A stretch of DNA of 64,000 bases from Saprospiraceae bacterium (GTDB lineage: Bacteria; Bacteroidota; Bacteroidia; Chitinophagales; Saprospiraceae), in NCBI GenBank assembly GCA_021738725.1, contig JAIPBE010000003.1, positions 62,001 to 126,000 on the forward strand. The letters are read 5' to 3'. The notes beneath the pieces were generated by a model. That model saw only the letters and a program-made list of their open reading frames with translations, did not search any database and had not been told where the DNA came from. How positions within the stretch are numbered: the stretch's first letter is position 1; each line of letters starts with the position of its first letter. Both the position numbers and the translations under genes were made by a program. This document shows positions 28,910-36,619 of the stretch, piece after piece.

Positions 28910-29497
28910 ATGAATCGAGTACTACTGGGATTAAATATCCTGCTTCTTCTTGCTGTCGGCTATTTGTTCCTGGATAAGTTCAGCACTTCCGAGCCAAAAA
29001 ATGATGAAACCTCTCTGGACCTGCCGGTGGACCAAGTTTTGAATATTGTCTATGTGAATACGGACACCCTACTCAATGAATACACCCTGTTTAATGAGCA
29101 ACAGAAGGCCATCAGCACTCGTGAGAAAACGGCTGATGCAAAATTGAAGGCGCAGGCAAGAGCACTTGAACGGGAGATCATGATGTTGAATGAAAAAGCA
29201 AGTAAGGGCACCATGACCCCAAAGGACCTGCAGGCAGAGGAGCAGCGTCTGACCCTCAAGCAGCAACAACTCATGGCCGATCAGGAAAATATCACAAAGG
29301 AATTGATGACAGAATCCAGTCGGATCAATGATGAATTACAAAAAGAGATTTCGTCTGCTCTGCGCGTCATTCAAGCCCAATACAACTATGATTATGTCCT
29401 GAGCTATGGTAGTGGTTCTCCCGTCCTTGCAGTCAATGACAGCTTTGATATCACCCGCGAAGTGATTCAGCGTTTGAATAATCCGAAAACAAAATAA
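28910..29497 (+). CDS. OmpH/Skp-like periplasmic chaperone
   Basis: Periplasmic chaperone of the OmpH/Skp family, 195 residues, which would keep outer-membrane proteins soluble during transit. An N-terminal membrane segment (LLGLNILLLLAVGYLFL) acts as signal anchor. Next come IVYVNTDTLLNEYTLF (the family opening, usually iayvd), a long charged coiled coil at about 65-150, and a C-terminal YDYVLSYGSGSPVLAVNDSFDIT, the standard end strand of this family. Separated by 61 bases from the acylphosphatase gene and followed by two hairpins. Confidence 0.88.
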   Translation: MNRVLLGLNILLLLAVGYLFLDKFSTSEPKNDETSLDLPVDQVLNIVYVNTDTLLNEYTLFNEQQKAISTREKTADAKLKAQARALEREIMMLNEKASKGTMTPKDLQAEEQRLTLKQQQLMADQENITKELMTESSRINDELQKEISSALRVIQAQYNYDYVLSYGSGSPVLAVNDSFDITREVIQRLNNPKTK

Positions 29498-29515
29498 TCC
29501 GAATAAGGGGAGGGT

Positions 29516-29541
29516 GTCCCTTCTCGGATTGAGAAGGGGAC
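29516..29541 (+). other. Strong hairpin after the OmpH-like gene
   Basis: GTCCCTTCTC-GGATT-GAGAAGGGGAC with one extra G in the right arm, 19 bases after the stop. There is no T run, so it may protect the 3' end rather than terminate. Confidence 0.5.
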
Positions 29542-29587
29542 GATGATTGCTTCCACATTCATTTAACCTTCGACAAGCTCCAAAAAG

Positions 29588-29630
29588 AAAAGGCTGCCCT
29601 TTCCCGATAATTCGGGGGGCAGCCTTTTTT
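29588..29630. terminator. Bidirectional terminator with palindrome in its loop
   Basis: AAGGCTGCCC (29590-29599) pairs with GGGCAGCCTT (29617-29626) and is followed by T; the other strand ends in TTTTCTTTTTGG. The loop region itself contains TCCCGATAATTCGGGG, a TCCCG...CGGG palindrome like those of the tRNA-like array. It ends both the OmpH-like gene and the convergent AT-hook gene. Confidence 0.88.
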
Positions 29631-29650
29631 CTTTGCGGGATGAAGAAGAC

Positions 29651-30460
29651 TTATGCCTTCTTCGTCCGTGTTGCCTTTTTAGCTGATCCAGCTGGACGAC
29701 CACGACGCTTTGCAGCTGGCTTTGCAGCAGCTGTGGTAGTGGTGGTGCTATCGGTAGCTGACTTCGCCTTCGCTGGACGGCCACGACGCTTTGCAGCTGG
29801 TTTTGTAGCTGGCTTTGCAGCAGCCGGAGTGGCAGTCTTTGCTTTCGCTGGACGGCCTCGACGCTTTGTAGCTGGCTTGGTAGCAGCGGTTGCGGTGGTA
29901 CTGGTAGCAGCTGACTTCGCCTTCGCTGGACGGCCACGACGCTTTGCAGCTGGCTTTGCAGCAGCCGCGGTCGTAGTGGCAGCAGTGGTCGTTGCAGCCG
30001 CAGCTTTTGCTTTGGCTGGACGGCCGCGACGCTTTGGTGCAGCTTTCGTTGCAGACGTTTTGCTGGCAGCTTTTGCTTTGGCTGGACGGCCGCGGCGCTT
30101 TGGTGCTGCTGTAGTGCCTTCTGCAGTTGCAGCAGTCGCACTAGCAGCTTTGGCTGGACGACCACGACGCTTTGTTGTGGTTCCTTTTGATTTGGCCTTC
30201 GCTGCTTTTGCTTTTGCCTTTTCCTTGGCAAGAGCTGCCTTTGCTCTTTCCTTTTCCTTTTTCGCTGCAGCACGAGCCTTGGCTTTTTCAGCTGCCAGAC
30301 GCTCACGCTTTTCTTTGGCTAAAGAAGCACGAAGCTGCTTTTCCAGATCAGCGACTAATTTGTTGGTTGTACCAGCTTGAAAAGCCAATTTTTTTAGCTC
30401 TGACTGATACGATTCTAACAAGTCTTGTAATTCCTGTGGACTCAAACGAGTGGTTGCCAT
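29651..30460 (-). CDS. Histone H1-like protein with seven AT-hook repeats
   Basis: Very basic DNA-binding protein, 269 residues. Residues 1-50 (LSPQELQDLLESYQSELKKL and following) are a short coiled-coil-like helical part, then about 45 residues rich in Lys, Ala and Glu. From about residue 97 there are seven copies of KRRGRPA, the AT-hook core RGRP that inserts into the minor groove of AT-rich DNA. They are separated by Ala/Lys/Thr linkers of varying length, like eukaryotic HMGA or the tails of bacterial histone H1-like proteins. The DNA is a degenerate tandem repeat, so copy number may vary between strains. A nucleoid-associated role is likely; specific targets are unknown. Confidence 0.8.
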   Translation of the reverse strand: MATTRLSPQELQDLLESYQSELKKLAFQAGTTNKLVADLEKQLRASLAKEKRERLAAEKAKARAAAKKEKERAKAALAKEKAKAKAAKAKSKGTTTKRRGRPAKAASATAATAEGTTAAPKRRGRPAKAKAASKTSATKAAPKRRGRPAKAKAAAATTTAATTTAAAAKPAAKRRGRPAKAKSAATSTTATAATKPATKRRGRPAKAKTATPAAAKPATKPAAKRRGRPAKAKSATDSTTTTTAAAKPAAKRRGRPAGSAKKATRTKKA

Positions 30461-30485
30461 TGTTCCTGTTTTAATGAAAACTCCG

Positions 30486-30493
30486 CAAATATA
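30486..30493 (-). promoter_or_regulatory. Candidate -7 box of the AT-hook gene
   Basis: Minus-strand TATATTTG, exact TAnnTTTG, 25 bases before the ATG. The -33 region is poor. The rest of the 142-base spacer holds nothing else clear. Confidence 0.4.
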
Positions 30494-30602
30494 AGTAAGT
30501 TCAGTTTGTGTAAAACGAAATCTCCGCCAATTGTTTCACAGAATGGCTGATTTCGGACGTTTTTTTATTAAAAAAGTTTGTCAAGTGTTCAATTTAACCA
30601 TT

Positions 30603-31985
30603 TCAAAGGGATGGTTTACTGGAAAAGACCTTTGATGGCCCGCGACTCTTCTCTCTACTCAGACTCGCTTTCATAACCAAGTCTTCCCCTATAGAATGCA
30701 ATTGGATCCCTTTCAGTTCATTTACGTGACCCTGTTCTTCAGGAACCCGAAACTGAATATAATTATCCGTGAACCCGCCCACGAAACCCGGCTTCTTGTC
30801 CTGCTCGATCAATCCTGGACGAGTGGTCCGGATATGCTCCTGATAAAACGCCGTCTTCTTTTTTTCCGATAAAAACCGGAGAATGGCATTGCGTTCCTTC
30901 CGAACCGTCATCGGTACAACACCATCCATCGATATGGCTGGCGTATTGGGCCGTTCAGAATAGGTAAAGACGTGCAGGTAACTCACTGGCAATTCTTCAA
31001 TAAATCGAACTGTTTCTTTGAAATCTTCAACAGACTCACCAGGAAAACCCACGATCACATCCACTCCTATACAGGCATGCGGCATCAACTCCTTGATCCA
31101 GGACACCCGCTCCGCATACAGTTCACATGTATAACGCCGACGCATATCCCGCAATTGTCTATTATTCCCTGATTGCAGCGGCATATGCAGATGGGGCATA
31201 AAACGAGATGATCCTGCTATGAATTCCAATATCTCTTGGGTACAAAGATTTGGCTCAATGGATGATATTCGAAATCGAGGGATTTCTGTCACATCTTCCA
31301 GCGCTCGGATCAAATCAATAAAAAGGGCCTCCTTTTTTGCACGTTCCCCTTCGATTACTGCGGTCCCATTCCCAAAGTCACCAATATTCACTCCAGTGAG
31401 CACGATCTCCTTTACTCCCTGACTCGCCAGTTGGCGGGCATTTTTCACCACTTTCTCCACTTCATCACTCCGACTGGCCCCGCGAGCCAGGGGGATCGTA
31501 CAAAACGTGCATTTATAATCACATCCATCCTGAACTTTCAGGAATGATCGGGTCCGATCACCAAACGAAAATGACGATGTAAATGTATTGGCCTCTTGAA
31601 TATCTCCAGTGTGGACCTTGACACCGGCATCTCCCATGAGAAAGGGTTCGAGATAATCCAGGATGTGAAATTTTTCTGCGGCACCCAAAACCAGGTCAAC
31701 TCCCGGGATATCCGCGATCTCTTGTGGCTTCAACTGTGCATAACAACCCGTTACGACCACATTTGCCTGCGGATTGCGACGCAATGCCTGACGAACGGTC
31801 TGCCTGCATTTTTGATCTGCAAAGTCAGTGACCGAACATGTATTGATGACATAAATATCAGCGGCAGAGGTAAAATTGCCAATCGTGTAACCATCTTCCT
31901 CAAACAGCCTGCTCAATGCAGAAGTTTCTGAATAATTGAGTTTACAACCCAAGGTGTGAAATGCAACTGTTCGGGGTGTGGCCAT
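30603..31985 (-). CDS. mtaB: tRNA t6A37 methylthiotransferase MtaB
   Basis: Radical-SAM methylthiotransferase that converts t6A37 of ANN-decoding tRNAs to ms2t6A37. The product has 460 residues. The N-terminal MTTase domain starts VAFHTLGCKLNYSET with NTCSVT and TGCYAQ supplying the three Cys of the auxiliary cluster. The radical-SAM cluster is C155-xxx-C159-xx-C162 in GCDYKCTFC, and a C-terminal TRAM-like part (GGFTDNYIQFRVPEEQGHVN) follows. The sequence GCKLN and the overall pattern place it with MtaB rather than MiaB. The ATG at 31985 (MATPRTVAFHT) is used; a TTG at 31994 lies inside the promoter. Confidence 0.92.
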   Translation of the reverse strand: MATPRTVAFHTLGCKLNYSETSALSRLFEEDGYTIGNFTSAADIYVINTCSVTDFADQKCRQTVRQALRRNPQANVVVTGCYAQLKPQEIADIPGVDLVLGAAEKFHILDYLEPFLMGDAGVKVHTGDIQEANTFTSSFSFGDRTRSFLKVQDGCDYKCTFCTIPLARGASRSDEVEKVVKNARQLASQGVKEIVLTGVNIGDFGNGTAVIEGERAKKEALFIDLIRALEDVTEIPRFRISSIEPNLCTQEILEFIAGSSRFMPHLHMPLQSGNNRQLRDMRRRYTCELYAERVSWIKELMPHACIGVDVIVGFPGESVEDFKETVRFIEELPVSYLHVFTYSERPNTPAISMDGVVPMTVRKERNAILRFLSEKKKTAFYQEHIRTTRPGLIEQDKKPGFVGGFTDNYIQFRVPEEQGHVNELKGIQLHSIGEDLVMKASLSREKSRGPSKVFSSKPSL

Positions 31986-31991
31986 AGCCGG

Positions 31992-32023
31992 CAAAAATAC
32001 AGGATTTAAGGATAATGTTCAAA
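31992..32023 (-). promoter_or_regulatory. mtaB promoter overlapping the upstream terminator
   Basis: Minus strand: -33 TTTG (32023-32020), 20-base spacer, -7 TATTTTTG (31999-31992), ending 6 bases before the ATG. The -33 box is built from the T tract of the terminator of the preceding gene. Confidence 0.68.
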
Positions 32024-32047
32024 AAAGGCCCCGGTAGTCCCGGGGCC
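32021..32047 (-). terminator. Terminator of the PepSY-like lipoprotein gene
   Basis: Minus strand: GGCCCCGG, a five-base loop, CCGGGGCC, then six T. It lies 31 bases after the lipoprotein stop. Confidence 0.88.
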
Positions 32048-32077
32048 TTCAGGCAAACTCAGAACAATGGGCTTTTC

Positions 32078-32809
32078 TCAGGGACGGGTAAACAGGAAGT
32101 TTCCATCGGTATCAAAGACAACAATTCGACGTCCATCCGGGGTCAAGAGACCCACAACAATAAATTTATCAAGCTTTCTGCAAACGGCCTTGACCTCTGC
32201 ATCGGGATAGTTGATCGAGAGATAGTCCGTGATGACCATAGGCAGATCTGTCACTGGTAAAAATTGGCAAAACCTGGGACAATGGTGAAAACCAACAGTT
32301 TCTTTCAGGAAAGTGCCATCCAGATCAAAGACCAGGATCAATTTGGAATCCAGAAGAACGAGAATCACATCATTTTTCTCCTTCCCTGCCTTGACCTCTG
32401 CATCGGGATAATGAGTGGCGATATAGTCCAGGATCTCCGGAGAAAGATCATCCTTTTGAATCCAGGTACCCTTTCCACCACAGGGGCCAAATTTATTCGA
32501 CAGAAACAGGCGGCGTGCGGAATGAAGACGGCGACCTGCTTCTGAAAAATAGATCGTTTCTTCATCACCCATCACCACTTCGTAACCAGCATTGCTCACA
32601 TAGTTGACCGATTCGATATAGGAGTCAAAATTGGTGAAATCCAACTCCTCCTGAGTCTCGATTGGCAGTGCAGTCGCGCTGATGGCTTCTTTGTCGGTGG
32701 AGGTCGCAATTTGTTCAACCAGTGCTTCATCATCTACAATCGATTCCTTGTTACAGGACACAGCTGCGAAGAATAATAGACCGCTGAGAAAAAACAGAAT
32801 CTTTTTCAT
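32078..32809 (-). CDS. Lipoprotein with two PepSY-like repeats
   Basis: Lipoprotein of 243 residues. The signal sequence MKKILFFLSGLLFFAAVSCN has a lipobox-like AVSC, giving a lipidated Cys at position 19. The mature part has two related repeats: SPEILDYIATHYPDAEVKAG ... LVFDLDGTFLKE, and MVITDYLSINYPDAEVKAV ... VVFDTDGNFLFT. These match the PepSY-like (PF11396-type) pattern of an I-x-x-Y-P-D-A helix plus a beta hairpin ending FD-x-DG. Such proteins are periplasmic or surface modulators of proteases or metals in other bacteria; here the role is unknown. It is expressed alone, with its own terminator. Confidence 0.78.
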   Translation of the reverse strand: MKKILFFLSGLLFFAAVSCNKESIVDDEALVEQIATSTDKEAISATALPIETQEELDFTNFDSYIESVNYVSNAGYEVVMGDEETIYFSEAGRRLHSARRLFLSNKFGPCGGKGTWIQKDDLSPEILDYIATHYPDAEVKAGKEKNDVILVLLDSKLILVFDLDGTFLKETVGFHHCPRFCQFLPVTDLPMVITDYLSINYPDAEVKAVCRKLDKFIVVGLLTPDGRRIVVFDTDGNFLFTRP

Positions 32810-32935
32810 GATATTATGTTTTTGGTTCTTTCTCTATTGGTGTGGTATTCTACATATTAGTTGCCTCCCGATCTATTTTAAGAGTTTATTAATACGCATC
32901 CATAGATTTCATATCAACTTTGCATAGAGTGCCAT

Positions 32936-32984
32936 AGAAAATACCCTTAACCCGTCGAATGGCATGGACGGGTAAGGGTATACG
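32936..32984 (-). terminator. Terminator of the sigma/trans-envelope operon
   Basis: ATACCCTTA-a-CCCGTC (32941-32956) pairs with GACGGG-TAAGGGTAT (32968-32982). On the minus strand the stem runs into TTTTC. It lies 16 bases after the stop of the 498-residue gene. Confidence 0.8.
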
Positions 32985-32999
32985 GAAAAAAAGGGGGAA

Positions 33000-34496
33000 T
33001 TAAAAGGTTCTCCGAAGTGCCAATTGTATTCCGGATCCAGTGGTTATGGTCGATACATTGGGACGGTCGACAACAGACTGGAGCGAATACCATTGTTCAT
33101 AACCGATACTGGCACTCCAGTTGTCAGAAAATGAATAACCGGCATACAGGCCACCCTGGGCATCCCAGATGGTCTTTCGAACATGATTGAGCTGTTTGGT
33201 TGATTCAGACTCTCTGATCTTGATCTTATTTCTCGCTTCCAATATTTCTGTAATGGTGGAATTGCTGGCCAGGAAGATCTGGAGCCCCATGCCACCACGA
33301 ACTTCAGCAAACCAGTTCTTCCATTCGTAGTGGTATCCTGCGTAGACGGGGACGCGCAACCATTTCAACGAATGATCCACAGTCATTCGGAAGGAGACAT
33401 TATCACCTTCCTGGTAATCTGTGGCGACACTGCTTTCTTCAATATCCACCCGCAGTGTCGTAGTTGTGGTCCCAAATCCAGTGTTGATCACAACAGGAAT
33501 ATTCTGCTGGTATGTATCAGTGCCCACCTGGGTGGCATTCTTTTTTGTAAAGGTCCATTTCTTTTCTTTGTCTACCCGCTCATGAAAATCCTGATACTCC
33601 AGACCAGATCCGACAAAGAATCTACTTTTATGCTGCCATTCGTATCCGGCTCCCAGTCGGTATTGCCAATTCTGATGCCCGAATTCCGGATCGAATAAAT
33701 TGATATTTGTTTTGCGCTTGATCTGTCGATCAGCTCCAAAACCCTGACCGTACACCAGAAGTCGATGAACAGATGTAGACGGCGATTTCTGGATAGCAAC
33801 AGGAGGCTGATAGTTGAGCATGGGCTGATTCAAAGCTGAAATATCAACGACTGATTCAGAGTGAATGCCATTCAATGGTAATGCAAGTTCAGGAAACACA
33901 TAAATGTCTTCGTGCACTTTTGGCGCAGTGTAATCAGCACGTGGCTCTTCCTCCATCAAATTTTCCATGAATGGAGAAATAAATTCCTTTTCTGATTCGG
34001 TAGATGGAACCTCCTTATCCGAAGGAGGCACGCTCGCTGGAAGCACCAACTCTGCTTTTATGTCATCATGCTGATGGGTAATAAGGCGACTTCCATGTGC
34101 AGATGGAACCAATTCTGGATCCATATCGATCCCAGCCTGAGCAGGCTCCTCCGGGGAGGAGATCGATTTGTCGCGATCAAGGAGCTCAGATGATTGGGAA
34201 GATTTTTGAGGTGTTGAAGATGATGATTCGTGAACTGCCCGGGATGAGTTTGCATCCAGGACCACATCTGGACTGGACCCTTTTTGCTGACTGAACACAA
34301 GTAACAGGATTACAGCGATCAGTCCTCCAAACCACCACCAAAATCCGCCTCGTTTCTTTTTTGGAGGCAGGGATGCGGCGATCCCTTCCCAGACCCGTTC
34401 ACCGGGTTGAGCCCATGCATCATTCCCATCCAGGGGGCCCTGGAGAATATGGCGCATCTCGTCGTCCTTCTGATTGATATGGTCGAGATTCTCCAT
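33000..34496 (-). CDS. Sigma-linked membrane protein with C-terminal barrel-like domain
   Basis: Not a classical anti-sigma factor, but its place and layout suggest that job. The product has 498 residues. The first 50, cytoplasmic by prediction, contain AWAQPGERVWEGIAASLPP, like the region seen in Bacteroidota membrane proteins downstream of sigma genes. One membrane helix follows at about 51-67 (GGFWWWFGGLIAVILLLVFS). There is then a long Ser/Pro/Glu-rich linker (about 70-230), and a C-terminal 260 residues of alternating strands (YRLGAGYEWQHKSRFFVGSG, LRVPVYAGYHYEWKNWFAEV) ending in IQLALRRTF, as outer-membrane barrels do. Its ATG overlaps the sigma stop (TAATG), so the two are translationally coupled. 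Confidence 0.72.
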   Translation of the reverse strand: MENLDHINQKDDEMRHILQGPLDGNDAWAQPGERVWEGIAASLPPKKKRGGFWWWFGGLIAVILLLVFSQQKGSSPDVVLDANSSRAVHESSSSTPQKSSQSSELLDRDKSISSPEEPAQAGIDMDPELVPSAHGSRLITHQHDDIKAELVLPASVPPSDKEVPSTESEKEFISPFMENLMEEEPRADYTAPKVHEDIYVFPELALPLNGIHSESVVDISALNQPMLNYQPPVAIQKSPSTSVHRLLVYGQGFGADRQIKRKTNINLFDPEFGHQNWQYRLGAGYEWQHKSRFFVGSGLEYQDFHERVDKEKKWTFTKKNATQVGTDTYQQNIPVVINTGFGTTTTTLRVDIEESSVATDYQEGDNVSFRMTVDHSLKWLRVPVYAGYHYEWKNWFAEVRGGMGLQIFLASNSTITEILEARNKIKIRESESTKQLNHVRKTIWDAQGGLYAGYSFSDNWSASIGYEQWYSLQSVVDRPNVSTITTGSGIQLALRRTF

Positions 34497-35044
34497 TAAG
34501 GTTTGATTTTACTAAGGTGGACAGGCATGCGCGCCTGCATCCAGTGACGGGCCTTATACAATTGGGTCTTGGAGGTACTGGTCGTGATCCCCAGCATATC
34601 GCCGATCTCCTCATGTCCGTACCCGTCGACCACAAAGAGGTTGAACACGGTCCGATACCCGGCCGGCATCTGTTGGATCATGCGTGTCAGCCGTTCGGCG
34701 TCCATCTGCGCACCCACATCCGATGGTTGCCCATTCTCAGATAGCGTGGGCAACCCATCCAGGTCCACAAATGTCATTTTCTTTTTTCTCAGTTGTTGTA
34801 ATGATGCTCTGACCATGACCATACGTATCCAACCGCCCAGGGGACCATCGCCACGAAATTGTTGCAGGTCCCTGAATACGGTAATGAACCCTTCTTGCAG
34901 GTAATCTTCCGCATCTTCCCGATTCGCTGCATAGCGGAGACAGACCCGGAACATATCCGAACGAAAGCGCTCGTAAAGCGCTCGCTGAGAAGCACGATCC
35001 CCATGGAGGCATGCATTGATCAGGTGTTGGTCTCGTTCCTGCAC
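34496..35044 (-). CDS. ECF RNA polymerase sigma factor
   Basis: Sigma-70 family factor of the extracytoplasmic-function type, 182 residues. Region 2 covers about 20-90 (ALYERFRSDMFRVCLRYAANREDAEDYLQEGFITVF in two parts: DMFRVCLRYAANREDAED and YLQEGFITVFRDL). Region 4 covers about 120-175 (MPAGYRTVFNLFVVDGYGHEEIGDMLGI, with a helix-turn-helix in HEEIGDMLGITTSTSKTQL). A GTG start at 35044 gives MQERDQHLIN. Its stop overlaps the start of the membrane partner. Its target promoters are not known; no TAnnTTTG box precedes it, so it may be autoregulated. Confidence 0.9.
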   Translation of the reverse strand: MQERDQHLINACLHGDRASQRALYERFRSDMFRVCLRYAANREDAEDYLQEGFITVFRDLQQFRGDGPLGGWIRMVMVRASLQQLRKKKMTFVDLDGLPTLSENGQPSDVGAQMDAERLTRMIQQMPAGYRTVFNLFVVDGYGHEEIGDMLGITTSTSKTQLYKARHWMQARMPVHLSKIKP

Positions 35045-35242
35045 AAAAGCTGGTTCATAGAGTAAGGTGCCTGGCAGCCCGAAATAGTTGCCTGGAGATG
35101 ACGATCTTTTGATGGTCTACAACCTCGGAAGTTTAATCCCCGCATTCATCTTACCCATCTTTAAAGATAAGGGGTTCTGAATATGGGAGCAAAACTGTCG
35201 GGCAGGAGCGGGGTAGGGATTGCTTCTTCTTCCAAGTCACAT

Positions 35243-35340
35243 GCTCGATCATTTATTCGTTGATGGGTGTATTCGTTTATCCTTTGCTCCAAAGGGTGAA
35301 GTCAAATCAGGCAGGGACAAAAGCGGAACGCGGAAGTGGG
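35243..35340 (+). repeat. Type B repeat, copy 1
   Basis: GCTCGATCATTTATTCG, then TTCGTTTATCC and a tail with TCAAATCAGGCAGGGACAA and GCGGAAGTGGGA. It aligns with copies at 35838 and 37250. Confidence 0.65.
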
Positions 35341-35430
35341 ACGGCAGAAAAATAAGGAATCAACAAAGTGGAAGGCAAAATTGCAAAGAGATCCCCAGGC
35401 AGTGAAGTGAAAGCCTACCTATCGTAACTA

Positions 35431-35490
35431 CGTTAAACCTTAAACGTCAGAGCGACAGCTCTGACTTTGAACCTTGAACAGCCAAACGCT
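35431..35490 (+). repeat. Type A repeat, copy 1, palindrome GTCAGAGC/GCTCTGAC
   Basis: Frame CGTTAAACCTTAAAC - palindrome - TTTGAACCTTGAACAGCCAAACG. The palindrome at 35446-35465 is GTCAGAGC-GACA-GCTCTGAC, perfect. Confidence 0.75.
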
Positions 35491-35539
35491 CCTGTATCAC
35501 CACCAAGCCTGAAAGCAATCAGGAACCTGAAATTCTTTG

Positions 35540-35660
35540 CCTCCCCCCGATTTGGCGCACCTAGGAGAATCCTCCGTGACATCTTTCCATCGCCAAACCA
35601 CCCCCTCATGAAGGCAGCCGACTCCGGGCTTAAGATATGGGTGGGAGGGGGATATGCATG
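35540..35660 (+). repeat. Type C element, copy 1 (long form)
   Basis: Starts CCTCCCCCC and ends GGGAGGGGG (35643-35651). It holds an inner arm pair TTTGGCG ... CGCCAAA, then CCACCCCCTCATGAAGGCAG. The long form carries the TTTGGCG/CGCCAAA module that copies 3 and 4 lack. Confidence 0.72.
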
Positions 35661-35837
35661 AGTTTCACAGCATCGTAAAGTATGACCGTTCAAAACCTGC
35701 CAGTCCAACCAAAACCTGTTGGTGCTGGTGTCTCACCAGCTCCCCCTATCTGTCGGTGTCTCACCGGAATATGGAAATGAACCTGTTACCTGATGAAAGC
35801 AGTTTGATAGACAGCAGTTCTCCACGCTTTAGAAAGC

Positions 35838-35942
35838 ATCGATCGTTTATTCGGTTATGGGTGGATTCGTTTATCTACTGTAAAGCTGAACGGTCAACTC
35901 GAATCAAGAATTCACAAAGGCGGAACGGGAAGTGGGAGAGCG
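35838..35942 (+). repeat. Type B repeat, copy 2
   Basis: ATCGATCGTTTATTCGG, GGATTCGTTTATC, then GGTCAACTCGAATCAAGAA and GGCGGAACGGGAAGTGGGA. A partial extra copy of the tail (GGTCAACTCGAATCAGGCA) lies at 36006-36024. Confidence 0.65.
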
Positions 35943-36140
35943 GAAGTGGACGTGGGAACCATGAAGGCCCGGTCCGCGCGTACTTTTAGTGGTCAGGGTT
36001 CAGGCGGTCAACTCGAATCAGGCAAGGACAAAGCGTCAACCAGAAACATGTCAGTAATGACGGGGGTTTTTTGTTCCTGGTTCCTTCGCTCCGAGTACTC
36101 GAGACTGTTCCAAGTTTCACGCTTTGGGTGATGGGATAAA

Positions 36141-36200
36141 AGTTTGGCTGTTCAACGTTCAAGGAGCCCCGTTGGAACGGGGCTCTGTTCAAGGTTTAAG
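36141..36200 (-). repeat. Type A repeat, inverted copy with a 10-bp-arm palindrome
   Basis: Read on the minus strand it has the same CCTTAAACCTTGAACA and TTGAACGTTGAACAGCCAAAC flanks as copies 1 and 2. The palindrome at 36164-36185 has arms GAGCCCCGTT and AACGGGGCTC around GG, unrelated in sequence to the other copies. Confidence 0.72.
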
Positions 36201-36204
36201 GTTT

Positions 36205-36267
36205 AAGGTATTCTACCTTGAACGTTGAACAGGTGCTCGTCAGAGCACCGATTGAACGTTGAACGGC
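36205..36267 (+). repeat. Type A repeat, copy 3, palindrome GGTGCTC/GAGCACC
   Basis: Flanks CTACCTTGAACGTTGAACA and GATTGAACGTTGAACGGCC. The palindrome at 36225-36242 is GGTGCTC-GTCA-GAGCACC. It sits head-to-head with the inverted copy. Confidence 0.72.
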
Positions 36268-36332
36268 CAAATGGTTGAAACCGAATGTCAAACCCGGGAC
36301 AAACCAGGAACTTGGAACGCAGGAACCAGAAA

Positions 36333-36449
36333 TATTCTGCCTCCCCCCGATTTGGCGCATTTGAGAGTCTCCTCCTTATCATCTTTCCGTCGCCAAACCA
36401 CCCCCTCATGAAGTCAGACTTCTCCGGGCTACGCATGCGTGTGGGAGGG
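36333..36449 (+). repeat. Type C element, copy 2 (long form)
   Basis: CCTCCCCCC start, TTTGGCG ... CGCCAAA module, CCACCCCCTCATGAAGTCAG, end GGGAGGGGG (36436-36444). It is preceded by the 'empty' site CTTGGAACGCAGG that is filled by a palindrome before copies 3 and 4. Confidence 0.72.
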
Positions 36450-36460
36450 GGACATGTCCC

Positions 36461-36520
36461 CTTGCCACGTTAAACCTTGAACGTCAGAACGCCAGTTCTG
36501 GCTTTCAACATTGAACAGCC
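36461..36520 (+). repeat. Type A repeat, copy 2, palindrome GTCAGAAC/GTTCTGGC
   Basis: Frame CGTTAAACCTTGAAC - palindrome - TTTCAACATTGAACAGCCAAACG. The palindrome at 36476-36495 differs from copy 1 by a G-to-A change in the left arm and the matching C-to-T in the right arm, so pairing is kept. Confidence 0.75.
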
Positions 36521-36619
36521 AAACGTTCCTGTATAACAGCACAAGCCTGAAGCCAACCAGGAACAAGGAACACAGGAACCTGGAACACCATTTCTCCAAA
36601 AAAACAGCGATGTTTGACT

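Larger units (their letters stand above)
35045..36619. repeat. Repeat-rich spacer without genes
   Basis: About 1.6 kb with no credible gene. Short open frames here are translations of repeats. It is built from three repeat types, listed separately: type A (TTAAACCTTGAAC flanks around a palindrome), type B (TTATTCGTTTAT blocks) and type C (CCTCCC ... GGGAGG hairpin elements). Short AGGAAC/GGAAC motifs recur between them (36299-36320, 36551-36580). Confidence 0.75.

Noticed and set aside
29547..30380. Plus-strand 277-residue frame rich in AGRPRRFAAG
   Set aside because: Antisense shadow of the AT-hook gene; the minus frame has a sensible N-terminus and the terminator lies at its end.
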